Assembly: GCA_017433405.1 (NCBI GenBank)
Contig: JAFRHH010000036.1
Location: forward strand, 1-38,093
DNA: 38,093 bases
Direction of reading: 5' to 3'
Source: Clostridia bacterium
GTDB taxonomy: Bacteria; Bacillota; Clostridia; Christensenellales; Aristaeellaceae
In this document: in pieces, positions 1 through 8,057 of the stretch
Layout of the letters: every line of letters begins with the position of its first letter
Position numbering within the stretch: position 1 is the first letter of the stretch
The notes under the pieces: generated by a model
Database searches by the model: none
Told to the model about the DNA's origin: nothing
The model's input: only the letters and a program-made list of their open reading frames with translations
Made by a program: the position numbers and the translations under genes

Positions 1-56
1 GTAAGAGATTACAGACCCTTATGACCTGATCCGGCCAGTACCGGCGTAGGGAAGCA
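1..56 (+). promoter_or_regulatory. TPP riboswitch aptamer (3' part, truncated by window edge)
   Basis: The strand reads GAGATTACAGACCC, then ACCTGATCCGG, then CCGGCGTAGGGAAG. These are the J2/4, P4/P5 and 3' CGTAGGGA blocks of the thiamine pyrophosphate (THI-box) aptamer. The 5' P1/P2 strand lies before the window. Every gene downstream to 3645 concerns thiamine uptake or activation, which fits TPP feedback control. The identification rests on the conserved blocks; the ligand is inferred from the family. Confidence 0.88.
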
Positions 57-93
57 GTAAAAAGTGTTTGCGGTCTTTTGCAGCGTCCGAAGG

Positions 94-119
94 TTCTCCC
101 GCGGGAGGATCTTTTCTTT
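94..119 (+). terminator. Probable riboswitch expression-platform terminator
   Basis: TTCTCC and GGAGGA form a 6-bp stem (one G-U pair) around a CGCG loop and are followed by a T-rich run (TCTTTTCTTT). The hairpin lies between the TPP aptamer and the first gene, where a transcription-attenuation platform would be expected. The competing antiterminator was not worked out, so the mechanism is inference. Confidence 0.45.
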
Positions 120-190
120 ATTTGCGGAGCTTCCTCCGGCGGCCGCTTTTCCGGCAACGCCGTCTTAATGAACAGAGAGGAGTATGTACC

Positions 191-487
191 ATGGAAGCCA
201 GTATCGCCATTCAGTCCCTGCCCGCCGTCGGAGATGACGAGGAGCTCTGCCGCATCGTGGATGAAGTCATCGCCTATATCGCCTCGAAGGGATACCCCTA
301 TTTTGTCGGTCCCTTCGAGACGACCATCGAAGGGCCCTATGATGAGCTGATGGACATCGTCAAGGAGTGCCAGCATATCGCCATCCGGGCCGGGGCTCCC
401 GCCGTCGCCGCCTATGTCAAGGTCTCCTATAAGCCGGAAGGAGAGGTTCTTTCCATTGAAAAGAAAATCGGAAAGTATCAGAAATAA
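191..487 (+). CDS. Thiamine-binding protein, MTH1187/YkoF-like (DUF77) family
   Basis: This 98-residue cytosolic protein resembles the MTH1187/DUF77 ferredoxin-like-fold family. Members bind thiamine or its pyrimidine precursor and are often encoded with ThiXYZ-type transporters. Family features visible are an N-terminal beta strand (SIAIQSLP), a central YFVGPFETTIEGPYDEL segment and a C-terminal VKVSYKPEGEVLSIEKKIGKY strand. The start is the ATG at 191 preceded by AGAGAGGAG; a longer reading from 68 would run through the riboswitch expression platform and is rejected. It is first in the operon, behind the TPP riboswitch. Its precise role (ligand carrier or transporter regulator) is not established by sequence. 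Confidence 0.8.
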   Translation: MEASIAIQSLPAVGDDEELCRIVDEVIAYIASKGYPYFVGPFETTIEGPYDELMDIVKECQHIAIRAGAPAVAAYVKVSYKPEGEVLSIEKKIGKYQK

Positions 488-1244
488 GCTGCTCCCCGTG
501 CTGACCTTCTGCCTGATTCTGCTCATCTGGTGGGGGCTTTCCGTCAGCGGCGTCATCCCCGGCTATATGCTGCCGTCCCCTGCGGACGTGATCCGGGCCT
601 TTGTCCGGGACTTTCCGAACCTGATGCAGCACGCCTGGGTCTCCCTGGAGGAGGCGCTGATCGGGCTGGTGGCAGGCACCCTGCTGGCCTTCGGGCTGGC
701 CTGCGCGATGGATCGCTTCGAGAGCCTGGAGAAGGCCTTCATGCCGCTGCTGGTGGTCACCCAGACCATCCCGACCATCGCCATCGCCCCGCTCCTTGTG
801 CTCTGGATGGGCTTCGGCGTCGCCCCGAAGATCACGCTGGTCATCGTGACCACCTTTTTCCCCATCGCCGTCGGCCTGCTGGACGGATTCAAGAGTGCCG
901 ATCCGGATTCGGTGAATCTTCTCCTCTCCATGAACGCGGACCGGTGGCAGATCTTCTGGGTCGTCAAGTTTCCCGCCGCCCTCCCTTATTTCTTTTCCGG
1001 CCTGCGGATCTCCGCCTCCTACGCGGTGGTGGGCGCCGTCATTTCGGAGTGGCTGGGGGGCTTTGAGGGGCTCGGCGTGTATATGACCCGGGTTCGGAAG
1101 GCCTACGCCTTCGATAAAATGTTCGCGGTCATCTTTTTGATCATTATCGTCAGCCTGCTGCTGATGCGGCTGGTTACGCTGCTCCGGGCGGTATCCATGC
1201 CCTGGCTCCGGGCCCGCCCGGCTCACGAAAAGAAAGGAGAATAA
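456..1244 (+). CDS. ABC transporter permease for thiamine or a thiamine precursor (ThiX/SsuC-like)
   Basis: This is a binding-protein-dependent transport permease of 262 residues with about six hydrophobic segments. The EAA-type cytoplasmic loop is recognisable at GLRISASYAVVGAVISEWLGG near the C-terminal third. The best start is TTG at 456: GGAAGGAGAGG ends about nine bases before it and it gives the usual family length. The ATG at 414 lies deeper in the preceding gene and has no such site. With the TTG start the gene overlaps the thiamine-binding gene by 32 nt, suggesting translational coupling. It should pair with the ATPase at 2247 and the binding protein at 1248. Substrate specificity comes from the riboswitch and neighbours, not from this protein alone. 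Confidence 0.85.
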   Translation: MKRKSESIRNKLLPVLTFCLILLIWWGLSVSGVIPGYMLPSPADVIRAFVRDFPNLMQHAWVSLEEALIGLVAGTLLAFGLACAMDRFESLEKAFMPLLVVTQTIPTIAIAPLLVLWMGFGVAPKITLVIVTTFFPIAVGLLDGFKSADPDSVNLLLSMNADRWQIFWVVKFPAALPYFFSGLRISASYAVVGAVISEWLGGFEGLGVYMTRVRKAYAFDKMFAVIFLIIIVSLLLMRLVTLLRAVSMPWLRARPAHEKKGE

Positions 1245-1247
1245 TAA

Positions 1248-2243
1248 GTGAAAAAACTGTTTTCTGTCCTCCTCGCCCTGGCCCTGCTGCCGGCGGTCTT
1301 CCCCGCGGCCGCGGAATCCGGCGCCCTGGAGCCCATCGTCTTCTGTCTCGACTGGACCCCCAATACCAACCATACCGGCCTCTACGCCGCCCAGGCCCTG
1401 GGATATTACCGGGAAGCCGGCCTGGATGTTCAGATCGTTCAGCCCCCGGAAAACGGCGCGCTGCTCATGTGCGCCGCCGGCCAGGCGCAGTTCGCCGTAG
1501 ACGCCCAGGATACGATGGCCGCCTCCCTGGATCTGGAAAACCCGCTGGGCATCACCGCCGTCGCCGCCCTGCTGCAGCACAATACATCCGGCATCCTTTC
1601 CCGGGCGGGGGAGGGGCTCGATTCCCCCAAAGGCCTGGAGAATAAGGTCTACGCCACCTGGGACAGCCCCATCGAGCTGGCCATGCTGCGGTACTGCATG
1701 GAAAAGGAGGGCGCCGATTTCGGCACCCTGAAGCTGATTCCCAATAATATCACCGATGAACCCGCCGCGCTCGCGGCTCACCAGACGGACGCGGTCTGGG
1801 TTTTCTACGGCTGGAGCGGGATCAACGCCAGGTTGAGCGGCGTTCCCTGTGATTACTGGGATTTCGCCTCCCTCGGCAGCGAACTGGATTATTATACCCC
1901 CGTCATCCTGGCCAACAACGATTTCCTGCGGGATTCCCCCGAAACCGCCCGCGCCTTCCTGGCGGCGACGAAAAAGGGATATGAATACGCCATCGCGCAT
2001 CCCCGGGAAGCCGCTGATCTTCTGATCGCCGGCGACACAACCGGCTCCCTCAGCGACGCCCGGGAACTGGTCTACGCCAGCCAGGACTGGCTTTCCGCCC
2101 GGTATCAGGCGGACGCTCCTGTCTGGGGCCGCTTCGATCCGGAGCGGTGGAACGGCTTCTATGCCTGGCTTTATCAGAACGGCCTGATGTCCCACGATCT
2201 GACAGGCCTCGGCTTCACGAATGACTACCTGCCCGAGGAATGA
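1248..2243 (+). CDS. NMT1/THI5-like substrate-binding protein (ThiY-like)
   Basis: This exported 331-residue protein belongs to the NMT1/THI5 family of ABC binding proteins that capture thiamine pyrimidine precursors. A signal peptide (basic MKK, hydrophobic LFSVLLALALLPAVF, PAAAES cleavage region) is followed by the typical LDWTPNTNHTGLY opening and the QPPENGA segment. The GTG start at 1248 has AGAAAGGAGA eight bases upstream and begins 3 nt after the permease stop. There is no lipobox cysteine, so signal peptidase I cleavage is predicted; most Gram-positive binding proteins are lipidated instead. Its partners are the flanking permease and ATPase. The exact ligand (HMP, formylaminopyrimidine or thiamine) cannot be told apart here. 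Confidence 0.88.
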   Translation: MKKLFSVLLALALLPAVFPAAAESGALEPIVFCLDWTPNTNHTGLYAAQALGYYREAGLDVQIVQPPENGALLMCAAGQAQFAVDAQDTMAASLDLENPLGITAVAALLQHNTSGILSRAGEGLDSPKGLENKVYATWDSPIELAMLRYCMEKEGADFGTLKLIPNNITDEPAALAAHQTDAVWVFYGWSGINARLSGVPCDYWDFASLGSELDYYTPVILANNDFLRDSPETARAFLAATKKGYEYAIAHPREAADLLIAGDTTGSLSDARELVYASQDWLSARYQADAPVWGRFDPERWNGFYAWLYQNGLMSHDLTGLGFTNDYLPEE

Positions 2244-2246
2244 CCC

Positions 2247-2987
2247 ATGGCCCTGCTGAGAACGGAAAACATCTCCATCGCCTTTGACGGCCGGCAGATC
2301 CTGCGGGATATCTCCGTCAGCCTGGAAGAAGGGGAGCTCGTCTCCCTTCTCGGGCTGAGCGGATCCGGAAAATCCACCCTGCTGAATATCATTTCCGGGC
2401 TGCTTCCGCCGGATGCCGGGAGGGTCTTCCTGGAGGAAGAGGAAATCACCGGCCGGCCCGGCCATGTCAGCTATATGCTCCAGAAGGATCTCCTCCTGGA
2501 GCATAAGCGCATCATCGACAACGTCTGTCTGCCGCTTACGCTCCGGGGAACGAAACGCAGGCAGGCGCACCGGGAAGCGGGGCAGTACTTTGACCAGTTC
2601 GGCCTCTCCGGTACGGAGCGGCTCTATCCGGCCCAGCTCTCCGGCGGCATGCGTCAGCGGGCCGCCCTGCTGCGGACCTACCTGAGCTCCCGGAAAATCG
2701 TCCTGCTGGACGAACCCTTTTCCGCCCTGGATATGATTACCAAAGGCCAGATGCATGAGTGGTACCTGGATGTCATGCACCGGGTTCACCTGACCACCCT
2801 CCTGATCACCCACGACGTCAACGAAGCCATCCTCCTGTCCGACAGGGTCTGCCTGCTGACGGGAAGCCCCGGGGAAATTCGCCATGTGATCCGGATCGAA
2901 GCCCCCTGGGATCAGCGGAAGGATTTCGAGCTGACCCCCGAATTCCTGTCCTACAAGCAGCAGATCATGGGCCTTCTGCGGTCATGA
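2247..2987 (+). CDS. ABC transporter ATP-binding protein (ThiZ-like)
   Basis: This is the 246-residue ATPase subunit of the thiamine-type importer. Walker A is GLSGSGKST, the signature LSGGMRQR, Walker B IVLLDEPFSALD, and the H-loop histidine is in LLITHDVNEA. It resembles the SsuB/TauB/ThiZ clade, which pairs with NMT1-like binding proteins. The ATG at 2247 lies 3 nt after the binding-protein stop, so the genes are tightly coupled. No regulatory domain follows the nucleotide-binding domain. Confidence 0.9.
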   Translation: MALLRTENISIAFDGRQILRDISVSLEEGELVSLLGLSGSGKSTLLNIISGLLPPDAGRVFLEEEEITGRPGHVSYMLQKDLLLEHKRIIDNVCLPLTLRGTKRRQAHREAGQYFDQFGLSGTERLYPAQLSGGMRQRAALLRTYLSSRKIVLLDEPFSALDMITKGQMHEWYLDVMHRVHLTTLLITHDVNEAILLSDRVCLLTGSPGEIRHVIRIEAPWDQRKDFELTPEFLSYKQQIMGLLRS

Positions 2988-3024
2988 CGAAGGTTTTCCC
3001 CGCGGCGGAAAGGAGGAGAAGCAT

Positions 3025-3645
3025 TTGTCCCGCTGTGTTCTCGTCTGTGGCGCCCCGATCCGGAACTACGACCGGATCAACCGAAGCCTGAGAGACGATG
3101 ATTTCTTTGTTTTCTGCGACGGAGGGCTCCACCACCTCCCACGTCTCCGAGCCCGGCCGAACCTGATCATCGGGGATTTTGATTCCAGCGAAAAGCCCGA
3201 TTCCGGAGTGGAAACCATCGTCCTCCCCCGGGAGAAGGCTGATACGGATTCCGTTTACGCCGCCCGGGAAGCGGTCCGCCGCGGGTTCGGGGATTTTCTG
3301 CTGATCGGCGCCGCCGGCGGCCGGCTCGATCATACCCTCGGCAATCTCTCCCTGCTCCTGTGGCTGGAATCCCAGGGAAAAAAAGCCCTCCTGGCGGATG
3401 ATTTTTCCGAGATGGAAATCGTTTCCTCCCGGGAAGTCTGGATCCCGGATTCCTTTTCTTACTTCTCCCTGCTGAATATTTCGGGGCTGGCCCGGGGGCT
3501 CCGGATTTCCGGCGCGAAATATCCCCTTTCGGACGCCGAAATCCGATGTGATTACCAATACGGAATCAGCAATGAGGTCCTCCCCGGCGAGACCGCCGTC
3601 GTCTCCCTCCGGGAGGGACGCCTGCTTCTGATCAAGGTTTATTAA
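3025..3645 (+). CDS. thiN: Thiamine pyrophosphokinase
   Basis: It transfers pyrophosphate from ATP to thiamine to make the cofactor TPP, the ligand of the riboswitch at the head of this operon. Visible family motifs are CDGG (31-34), GDFDS (50-54), KADTD (71-75) and GGRLDH (98-103), followed by the C-terminal beta-sandwich thiamine-binding region. At 206 residues it has the usual length. The start is TTG at 3025 with AGGAGG eight bases upstream; no ATG is better placed. It is the last gene of the operon and ends just before a terminator, so imported thiamine would be pyrophosphorylated directly. Confidence 0.92.
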   Translation: MSRCVLVCGAPIRNYDRINRSLRDDDFFVFCDGGLHHLPRLRARPNLIIGDFDSSEKPDSGVETIVLPREKADTDSVYAAREAVRRGFGDFLLIGAAGGRLDHTLGNLSLLLWLESQGKKALLADDFSEMEIVSSREVWIPDSFSYFSLLNISGLARGLRISGAKYPLSDAEIRCDYQYGISNEVLPGETAVVSLREGRLLLIKVY

Positions 3646-3650
3646 CCCCC

Positions 3651-3676
3651 GCCGCCCCCTCCGAGGCGGCTTTTTT
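3651..3676 (+). terminator. Rho-independent terminator of the thiamine operon
   Basis: GCCGCC and GGCGGC form a 6-bp GC stem around an 8-nt loop and are followed directly by TTTTTT. It begins 6 nt after the thiamine pyrophosphokinase stop. Confidence 0.85.
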
Positions 3677-3715
3677 CGCTGTTTTTTCCCTGTTGTTCTT
3701 TCCCTGTTTACAGCC

Positions 3716-3744
3716 TTGACGGGTTCTTTTAAAATTTGTATTCT
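3716..3744 (+). promoter_or_regulatory. Sigma-A promoter of the symporter gene
   Basis: TTGACG and TATTCT are separated by 17 bp, 63 bp upstream of the symporter ATG. The leader contains a small inverted repeat, AGACCG (3763-3768) and CGGTCT (3783-3788), just before the ribosome binding site, which could affect translation. Confidence 0.7.
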
Positions 3745-3806
3745 GTATCCAATAGCAAATCAAGACCGGCCGTTTTTCGCGACGGTCTGAAAGAAGGGAT
3801 TTCTGC

Positions 3807-5360
3807 ATGGAACTGGTTCTGAAACTGGGGATGTTACTGCTGTTCTTCGGTGTAATGATCTTCGTCGGCTTCTATTGCCGGCGTCACTCGACGGACGTAA
3901 ACGGCTTCGTCCTGGGCGGCCGGAGTGTCGGCCCCTGGCTGACCGCCTTCGCCTACGGAACCTCCTATTTTTCCGCCGTGGTCTTCGTCGGCTATGCCGG
4001 CCAGTTCGGCTGGAAGTATGGCATCGCCTCCACCTGGATCGGGCTGGCCAACGCCTTCCTGGGGTCCCTGCTGGCCTGGGCGGTGCTGGGAAGGCGGACG
4101 CGGATCATGACGCAGCATCTGCAGTCCAACACCATGCCCCAGTTCTTCGAATCCCGTTTCGATTCCAGGAGCCTGAAAATTCTTTCCTCCGCCATCATCT
4201 TTATTTTTCTGATTCCCTATACCGCCTCCCTGTACAACGGTCTCAGCCGCCTCTTTGAAATGGCCTTCCATGTGGATTACGCCATCTGCGTCATCGTCAT
4301 GGCCGTTCTGACGGGAGTCTACGTCATCGCCGGCGGCTATATGGCGACCGCCGTCAACGATTTTATTCAGGGCATCATCATGCTGATCGGCATCGTGGCG
4401 GTCATCGGCGCGGTTCTGACCAGCCGCGGAGGCTTCTCCGCCTCCCTGGCCCAGCTGGCCGCGGTGGAGGATCCCTCCGTCAGCGCCACCCCCGGCGTCT
4501 TTAATTCCTTCTTCGGTCCCGATCCCTGGAACCTCCTGGGCGTCATGATCCTGACCAGCCTGGGAACCTGGGGGCTTCCCCAGATGGTCCAGAAGTTCTA
4601 CGCCATTAAGAGCGAAAAATCCATCAGCAAGGGCATGATCGTTTCCACGGTTTTCGCGACGATCATCGCCGGCGGCAGCTATTTCCTCGGCGGCTTCGGC
4701 CGCCTGTTCTCCGACCAGGTTGACGTGGCGAAGCAGGGCTATGACGCCATCGTTCCGGCCATGCTCTCCAATCTGAGCCCCTTCCTGATCGCCGTGGTGG
4801 TGATCCTGGTGCTGAGCGCCTCCATGTCCACTCTGTCCTCGCTGGTGCTGACCTCCTCCTCCACCCTGACGCTGGACTTCCTGAAGAATCTCCGGAAGAA
4901 GGAGATGGGCGAGAAAAAACAGCTGATGCTGATGCGGGTTCTGATCGCCGTTTTCATCGCGATCTCCGCCGTGATCGCGATCTTCCAGTACCATTCCGGC
5001 AGCGCCTTTATCGCCCAGATGATGGGGATCTCCTGGGGCGCCCTGGCGGGAGCCTTCCTGGCGCCCTTCCTGTACGGCCTGTACTGGAAGCGGGCGACGA
5101 AGATCAGCTGCATGGCCAGCTTCCTGTTCTCCACCGTGGTCATGATCCTGAATGTAACAGCCAGGAGCCTCTTCCCCGCTTTCCTCCAGAGCCCCATTAA
5201 CGCCGGCGCCTTCTGCATGCTGGCGGGCATGGTGATCGTTCCCCTGGTCAGTCTGCTGACCCCCGCGCCGGCCCGGGCGAAGGTGGATCAGATCTTCTCC
5301 TGCTATGACCGGAAGGTGATCGTCCGGGCCCGGGAATCCATCGGGACGGAAGAGGAATAA
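3807..5360 (+). CDS. Sodium:solute symporter (SSS family)
   Basis: This 517-residue polytopic membrane protein of the SSSF/PutP-PanF superfamily is predicted to couple sodium entry to uptake of a small solute. Family features are the TM1 region, GGRSVGPWLTAFAYGTSYFSA (about 32-52), the AGGYMATAVNDFIQG segment after TM5 and the LVLSASMSTLSSLVLTSSSTLTLD stretch in the TM8 region, which holds the serine-rich Na2 site. The ATG at 3807 follows AGAAGGGA. It is transcribed alone from its own promoter. The substrate cannot be assigned from sequence; pantothenate, proline or another carboxylate are possibilities. Confidence 0.88.
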   Translation: MELVLKLGMLLLFFGVMIFVGFYCRRHSTDVNGFVLGGRSVGPWLTAFAYGTSYFSAVVFVGYAGQFGWKYGIASTWIGLANAFLGSLLAWAVLGRRTRIMTQHLQSNTMPQFFESRFDSRSLKILSSAIIFIFLIPYTASLYNGLSRLFEMAFHVDYAICVIVMAVLTGVYVIAGGYMATAVNDFIQGIIMLIGIVAVIGAVLTSRGGFSASLAQLAAVEDPSVSATPGVFNSFFGPDPWNLLGVMILTSLGTWGLPQMVQKFYAIKSEKSISKGMIVSTVFATIIAGGSYFLGGFGRLFSDQVDVAKQGYDAIVPAMLSNLSPFLIAVVVILVLSASMSTLSSLVLTSSSTLTLDFLKNLRKKEMGEKKQLMLMRVLIAVFIAISAVIAIFQYHSGSAFIAQMMGISWGALAGAFLAPFLYGLYWKRATKISCMASFLFSTVVMILNVTARSLFPAFLQSPINAGAFCMLAGMVIVPLVSLLTPAPARAKVDQIFSCYDRKVIVRARESIGTEEE

Positions 5361-5391
5361 AAAAACAGAATGCCAGTCCTGAACTGACATT
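5359..5391 (-). terminator. Terminator for the minus-strand EAL gene
   Basis: Read on the minus strand, AATGTCAGT and ACTGGCATT form a 9-bp stem (one G-U pair) with a 5-nt loop, then CTG and a run of seven T. The T run ends at the last codon of the convergent symporter gene. Confidence 0.7.
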
Positions 5392-5419
5392 CGCAGAGAA
5401 GAGAACCGCTGTTTTCAAC

Positions 5420-5458
5420 CAGCCCGGCGCCGCAATCAGGCCGCCGGGCTGTATTTTT
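5420..5458 (+). terminator. Terminator for the symporter gene, inside the 3' end of the EAL gene
   Basis: CAGCCCGGCG (5420-5429) and CGCCGGGCTG (5442-5451) form a perfect 10-bp stem and are followed by TATTTTT on the plus strand. The hairpin spans the stop codon (5436-5438) of the convergent EAL gene, so its last codons double as a terminator for the opposite strand. Confidence 0.7.
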
Positions 5459-7712
5459 CCTCGAACTCCTCCACGGGCATCGGCTTGGCGAAATAGTATC
5501 CCTGGAACACCTTGCAGCCCATATCCCGCAGCATCCTGTACTGATCCTGGGTTTCCACGCCTTCCGTAATCGTCGGAAGCCCGAGGTTCTTCGACATTTC
5601 CATGACGCCCTGCAGAATCAGATCCGCCCGGGACCGGTTCTTGGTTTTCTGCAGGAACATCATATCGATCTTGATCACGTCCACTGGCATATCCTTGAGC
5701 AGGTTCAGGGAGGAATAGCCGCTGCCGAAGTCGTCCATCTCCACCAGGAAACCCATTTCCTTCAGATCGTTCAAAATCCCCAGCCGCTTCTCCAGATCCG
5801 TCATCATCACCGTCTCGGTGATTTCAACCCGCAGCTTTGAAGGCTCAATCCCGTGCTCCGCCACCACTTTTTTGATTTCCGCAGCCACATCCATGAAGTA
5901 GAAATCCTTGGGCGAGATGTTCACGGAGATAAACAGATCCGGGAAGGTCTCCTTCCAGGAGGCCAGGATCTCGCAGGCGCAGCGCCACATATACCGGTCC
6001 ACTTCCGCGATCATCCCGTTCTTTTCGAACACGGGGATAAACCGGGCCGGCGACAGGAAGCCGTGGGTCGGATGAATCCAGCGCACCAGGGCCTCGGCCC
6101 CGACCACCTTTCCCTCATGATCCACCAGGGGCTGCAGATAAGGGCGGATCTGCCGCTGGGCGATGGCTTCCTCCAGCTGATTGGAGATGTGCTGCTCCCA
6201 GAGCACCTTTTCCCGCATCTGGTCGTCGTACCAGGCGATATGGGTCTGATACTCCTCCTTGATGGTCGCCAGCGCCAGCCGGGCCCGGTCGAACATAATG
6301 GAGGGATCCAGCCCGTGCTCCGCGACTTCATAGACGCCGAGATGAATCAGCACGGGATGCTGCTTCCCCTCCGTCCCCACGGTAAAATGGGTCAGGCTGT
6401 CTTCGATCGCCGCCTCGTTAAACTCCTCCCGGGGCAGGAAGACGCCGAAGGTATCCCCGCCCAGCCGTCCGTAAAGGGCGTCCCGGGGCATGACCTTCTG
6501 CAGCCAGCGAGCCACCTGCTGAAGGGCCTGATCCCCGAACTCGTTTCCGAAAACATCGTTGACGATCTTGAAATCGTTGACATTCAGGAATACGACCACG
6601 CTCTTCTGATCCGGACGCTCCGCCAGCCGGGCCCGGATCTGGTCATACAGGTATTCCTTCATATACAGCCCCGTCAGCGCGTCGTGCCGCGCGATGTAGC
6701 GCTGCTTCTGCAGATCGGTCTGCTCCTCCGTTTCGTCCCGGACGCTCAGGACGGAGCCGTCCACCCGGCCCTTCCGGTCCTTGAGGACGCGGTTTTTCAG
6801 GACGTAGTACCGACGGCTCTCCCCCTCGCCCGTCTGCCGCCGGCCTTCCCATTCCTCCATTTTGCGGAAATTTCCCCCAACCAGGGGCTGCACCCGTTCG
6901 TCCGCCTGCTCAATCGTCTGCTTTTTCAAGCCGGTCATCGCGAGCCCTGCCTGATTGGCCCAGATACAGGTTCCGCCCGCGTCGAAAAAGAAGATCGCTT
7001 CCGGCATTCCCTCCGCGATGTTCGCCAGCATCCGGTCCAGCAGCCGGAAGGGCCGGTAATACAGGGAGAAATAAAAGATCAGAAGGCCAAAGCCGGCAAA
7101 CCCGACCATGGACCGGTCCACCGGAATCCGGGAGAAAATATAATATGATTCCCAGACGGTTCCGAGCACCATGGCGATCAGCACCCCTGTATAGCGCTCC
7201 GAATAGAATTTCGGGCTTCGAATGCTCTTCCAGGCAAAAATCGCCATGGAAACGAAGAGCAGACCATAATTCACGATCCGGTGGAACGTCTGCCCCGCCA
7301 GCGGCTGCATTTTCAGGAACTGCTCCCCCTGATAGAGCACCATCTCCGTCCGGAAGGCATGGCCGAACACCGGGTTCAGCAGCAGCTGAACCGTGTCCGC
7401 CAGCAGCAGTCCGTATACGAAAAGCTTGATCCCCCGGTTAGGCCAGGAGAGATGACAGTACTGAAAGGTGAACTGCATCAGGGTATACATCACCAGATCC
7501 ATCCCGAGGTAGTAGATGTAACACCCGATCACCGATACTGAAGGATTCTTGAACCCGATAATAATCAGATTTCCCACGACGGGCGGGATCAGCGCGGCCA
7601 GAAGCGCGGCCACAGAAGGGCCGATCGCCCTGCCGGAACGGCGCGCGACAAAGCTGCAGACGCCCAGAGCGGCTGCCAGCACCAGATAGATCGCCACGTA
7701 CCCGTATCTCAT
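5436..7712 (-). CDS. Membrane c-di-GMP phosphodiesterase: 7TM, PAS, degenerate GGDEF, EAL
   Basis: The protein has 758 residues. Residues 1-220 hold about seven membrane helices (7TM sensor type), 225-335 a PAS-like domain, 340-500 a GGDEF domain and 505-755 an EAL domain. The EAL domain keeps EAL (540-542), the Asn of VNISP (598), the Glu residues of EITET, DDFG (660-663), Lys681, EGVET (717-721) and QGYY, so c-di-GMP hydrolysis is predicted. The GGDEF domain reads GGDTF (418-422) and its metal-site D-x-D is N-V-N (377-379); diguanylate cyclase activity is unlikely, and there is no RxxD inhibitory site. It may instead bind GTP and tune the EAL domain. GAGGATA precedes the ATG. It is a single-gene unit. 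Confidence 0.9.
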   Translation of the reverse strand: MRYGYVAIYLVLAAALGVCSFVARRSGRAIGPSVAALLAALIPPVVGNLIIIGFKNPSVSVIGCYIYYLGMDLVMYTLMQFTFQYCHLSWPNRGIKLFVYGLLLADTVQLLLNPVFGHAFRTEMVLYQGEQFLKMQPLAGQTFHRIVNYGLLFVSMAIFAWKSIRSPKFYSERYTGVLIAMVLGTVWESYYIFSRIPVDRSMVGFAGFGLLIFYFSLYYRPFRLLDRMLANIAEGMPEAIFFFDAGGTCIWANQAGLAMTGLKKQTIEQADERVQPLVGGNFRKMEEWEGRRQTGEGESRRYYVLKNRVLKDRKGRVDGSVLSVRDETEEQTDLQKQRYIARHDALTGLYMKEYLYDQIRARLAERPDQKSVVVFLNVNDFKIVNDVFGNEFGDQALQQVARWLQKVMPRDALYGRLGGDTFGVFLPREEFNEAAIEDSLTHFTVGTEGKQHPVLIHLGVYEVAEHGLDPSIMFDRARLALATIKEEYQTHIAWYDDQMREKVLWEQHISNQLEEAIAQRQIRPYLQPLVDHEGKVVGAEALVRWIHPTHGFLSPARFIPVFEKNGMIAEVDRYMWRCACEILASWKETFPDLFISVNISPKDFYFMDVAAEIKKVVAEHGIEPSKLRVEITETVMMTDLEKRLGILNDLKEMGFLVEMDDFGSGYSSLNLLKDMPVDVIKIDMMFLQKTKNRSRADLILQGVMEMSKNLGLPTITEGVETQDQYRMLRDMGCKVFQGYYFAKPMPVEEFEEKYSPAA

Positions 7713-7770
7713 GCATTATCCTCAGTCGTCAAGAATCGTAAAAACATGATAGAACGTCTTAACCGTTCTG

Positions 7771-7799
7771 ATTATACAGGATTGATTTTCATATTACAA
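7771..7799 (-). promoter_or_regulatory. Promoter of the EAL gene
   Basis: On the minus strand TTGTAA and TATAAT are separated by 17 bp, about 60 bp upstream of the start. An inverted repeat, AGAACG (7751-7756) and CGTTCT (7764-7769), sits at the expected transcription start and could be an operator. Confidence 0.7.
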
Positions 7800-7905
7800 G
7801 CATTTTTATTACGTCAGTAAAAAGATTATATTTCAATATGTGACTCTGTTAACGCATCTCATGGCTTCAAAATATCGTTTCAAAAAATTTTTAACCGAAA
7901 AAGGC

Positions 7906-7934
7906 TTTACAATCATCCCGACTTGTGGTATAGT
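7906..7934 (+). promoter_or_regulatory. Promoter of tRNA-Ala
   Basis: TTTACA and TATAGT are separated by 17 bp; the -10 ends 11 bp before the first tRNA base. Confidence 0.75.
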
Positions 7935-7945
7935 ATCCGCTGTTC

Positions 7946-8018
7946 GGGGCATTAGCGCAGTTGGTAGCGCACAACACTGGCAGTGTTGGGGTCAGGAGTT
8001 CGAATCTCCTATGCTCCA
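7946..8018 (+). tRNA. tRNA-Ala (anticodon GGC)
   Basis: This is a 73-nt cloverleaf. The acceptor strands are GGGGCAT and ATGCTCC, including the G3-U70 wobble that identifies alanine tRNAs. The D arm is GCGC/GCGC. The anticodon stem CAACA/TGTTG encloses the loop CTGGCAG with anticodon GGC (7979-7981). The T arm is AGGAG-TTCGAAT-CTCCT and the discriminator is A. The CCA end is not encoded (the next bases are CAG), so it must be added after transcription. It would read GCC and GCU codons. Confidence 0.95.
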
Positions 8019-8024
8019 CAGAAG

Positions 8025-8057
8025 CCCGGAATCATCGCCGCGATGGTTCCGGGTTTT
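8025..8057 (+). terminator. Hairpin terminator after tRNA-Ala
   Basis: A 13-bp stem (CCCGGAATCATCG with CGATGGTTCCGGG, one G-T pair) has a 3-nt loop and is followed by TTTTGAATTTT. It separates the tRNA from the aminopeptidase. No strong separate promoter was found for the aminopeptidase, so partial read-through is possible. Confidence 0.7.

Noticed and set aside
158-190. TGAACAGAGAGGAG before the first thiamine gene as another leader element copy
   Set aside because: Only the left arm and ribosome-binding block are similar; the right arm and front blocks are absent, so it was not counted.
417-2885. Very long minus-strand open frame opposite the thiamine operon (822 codons)
   Set aside because: It is a GC-driven shadow of four well-recognised plus-strand genes; its composition (Gly, Gln, Arg, His, Pro-rich, no domain) is not protein-like.
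3834-5390. Minus-strand frame opposite the symporter gene
   Set aside because: Low-complexity Gly/His/Asp-rich translation mirroring membrane-helix codons; no ribosome binding site.
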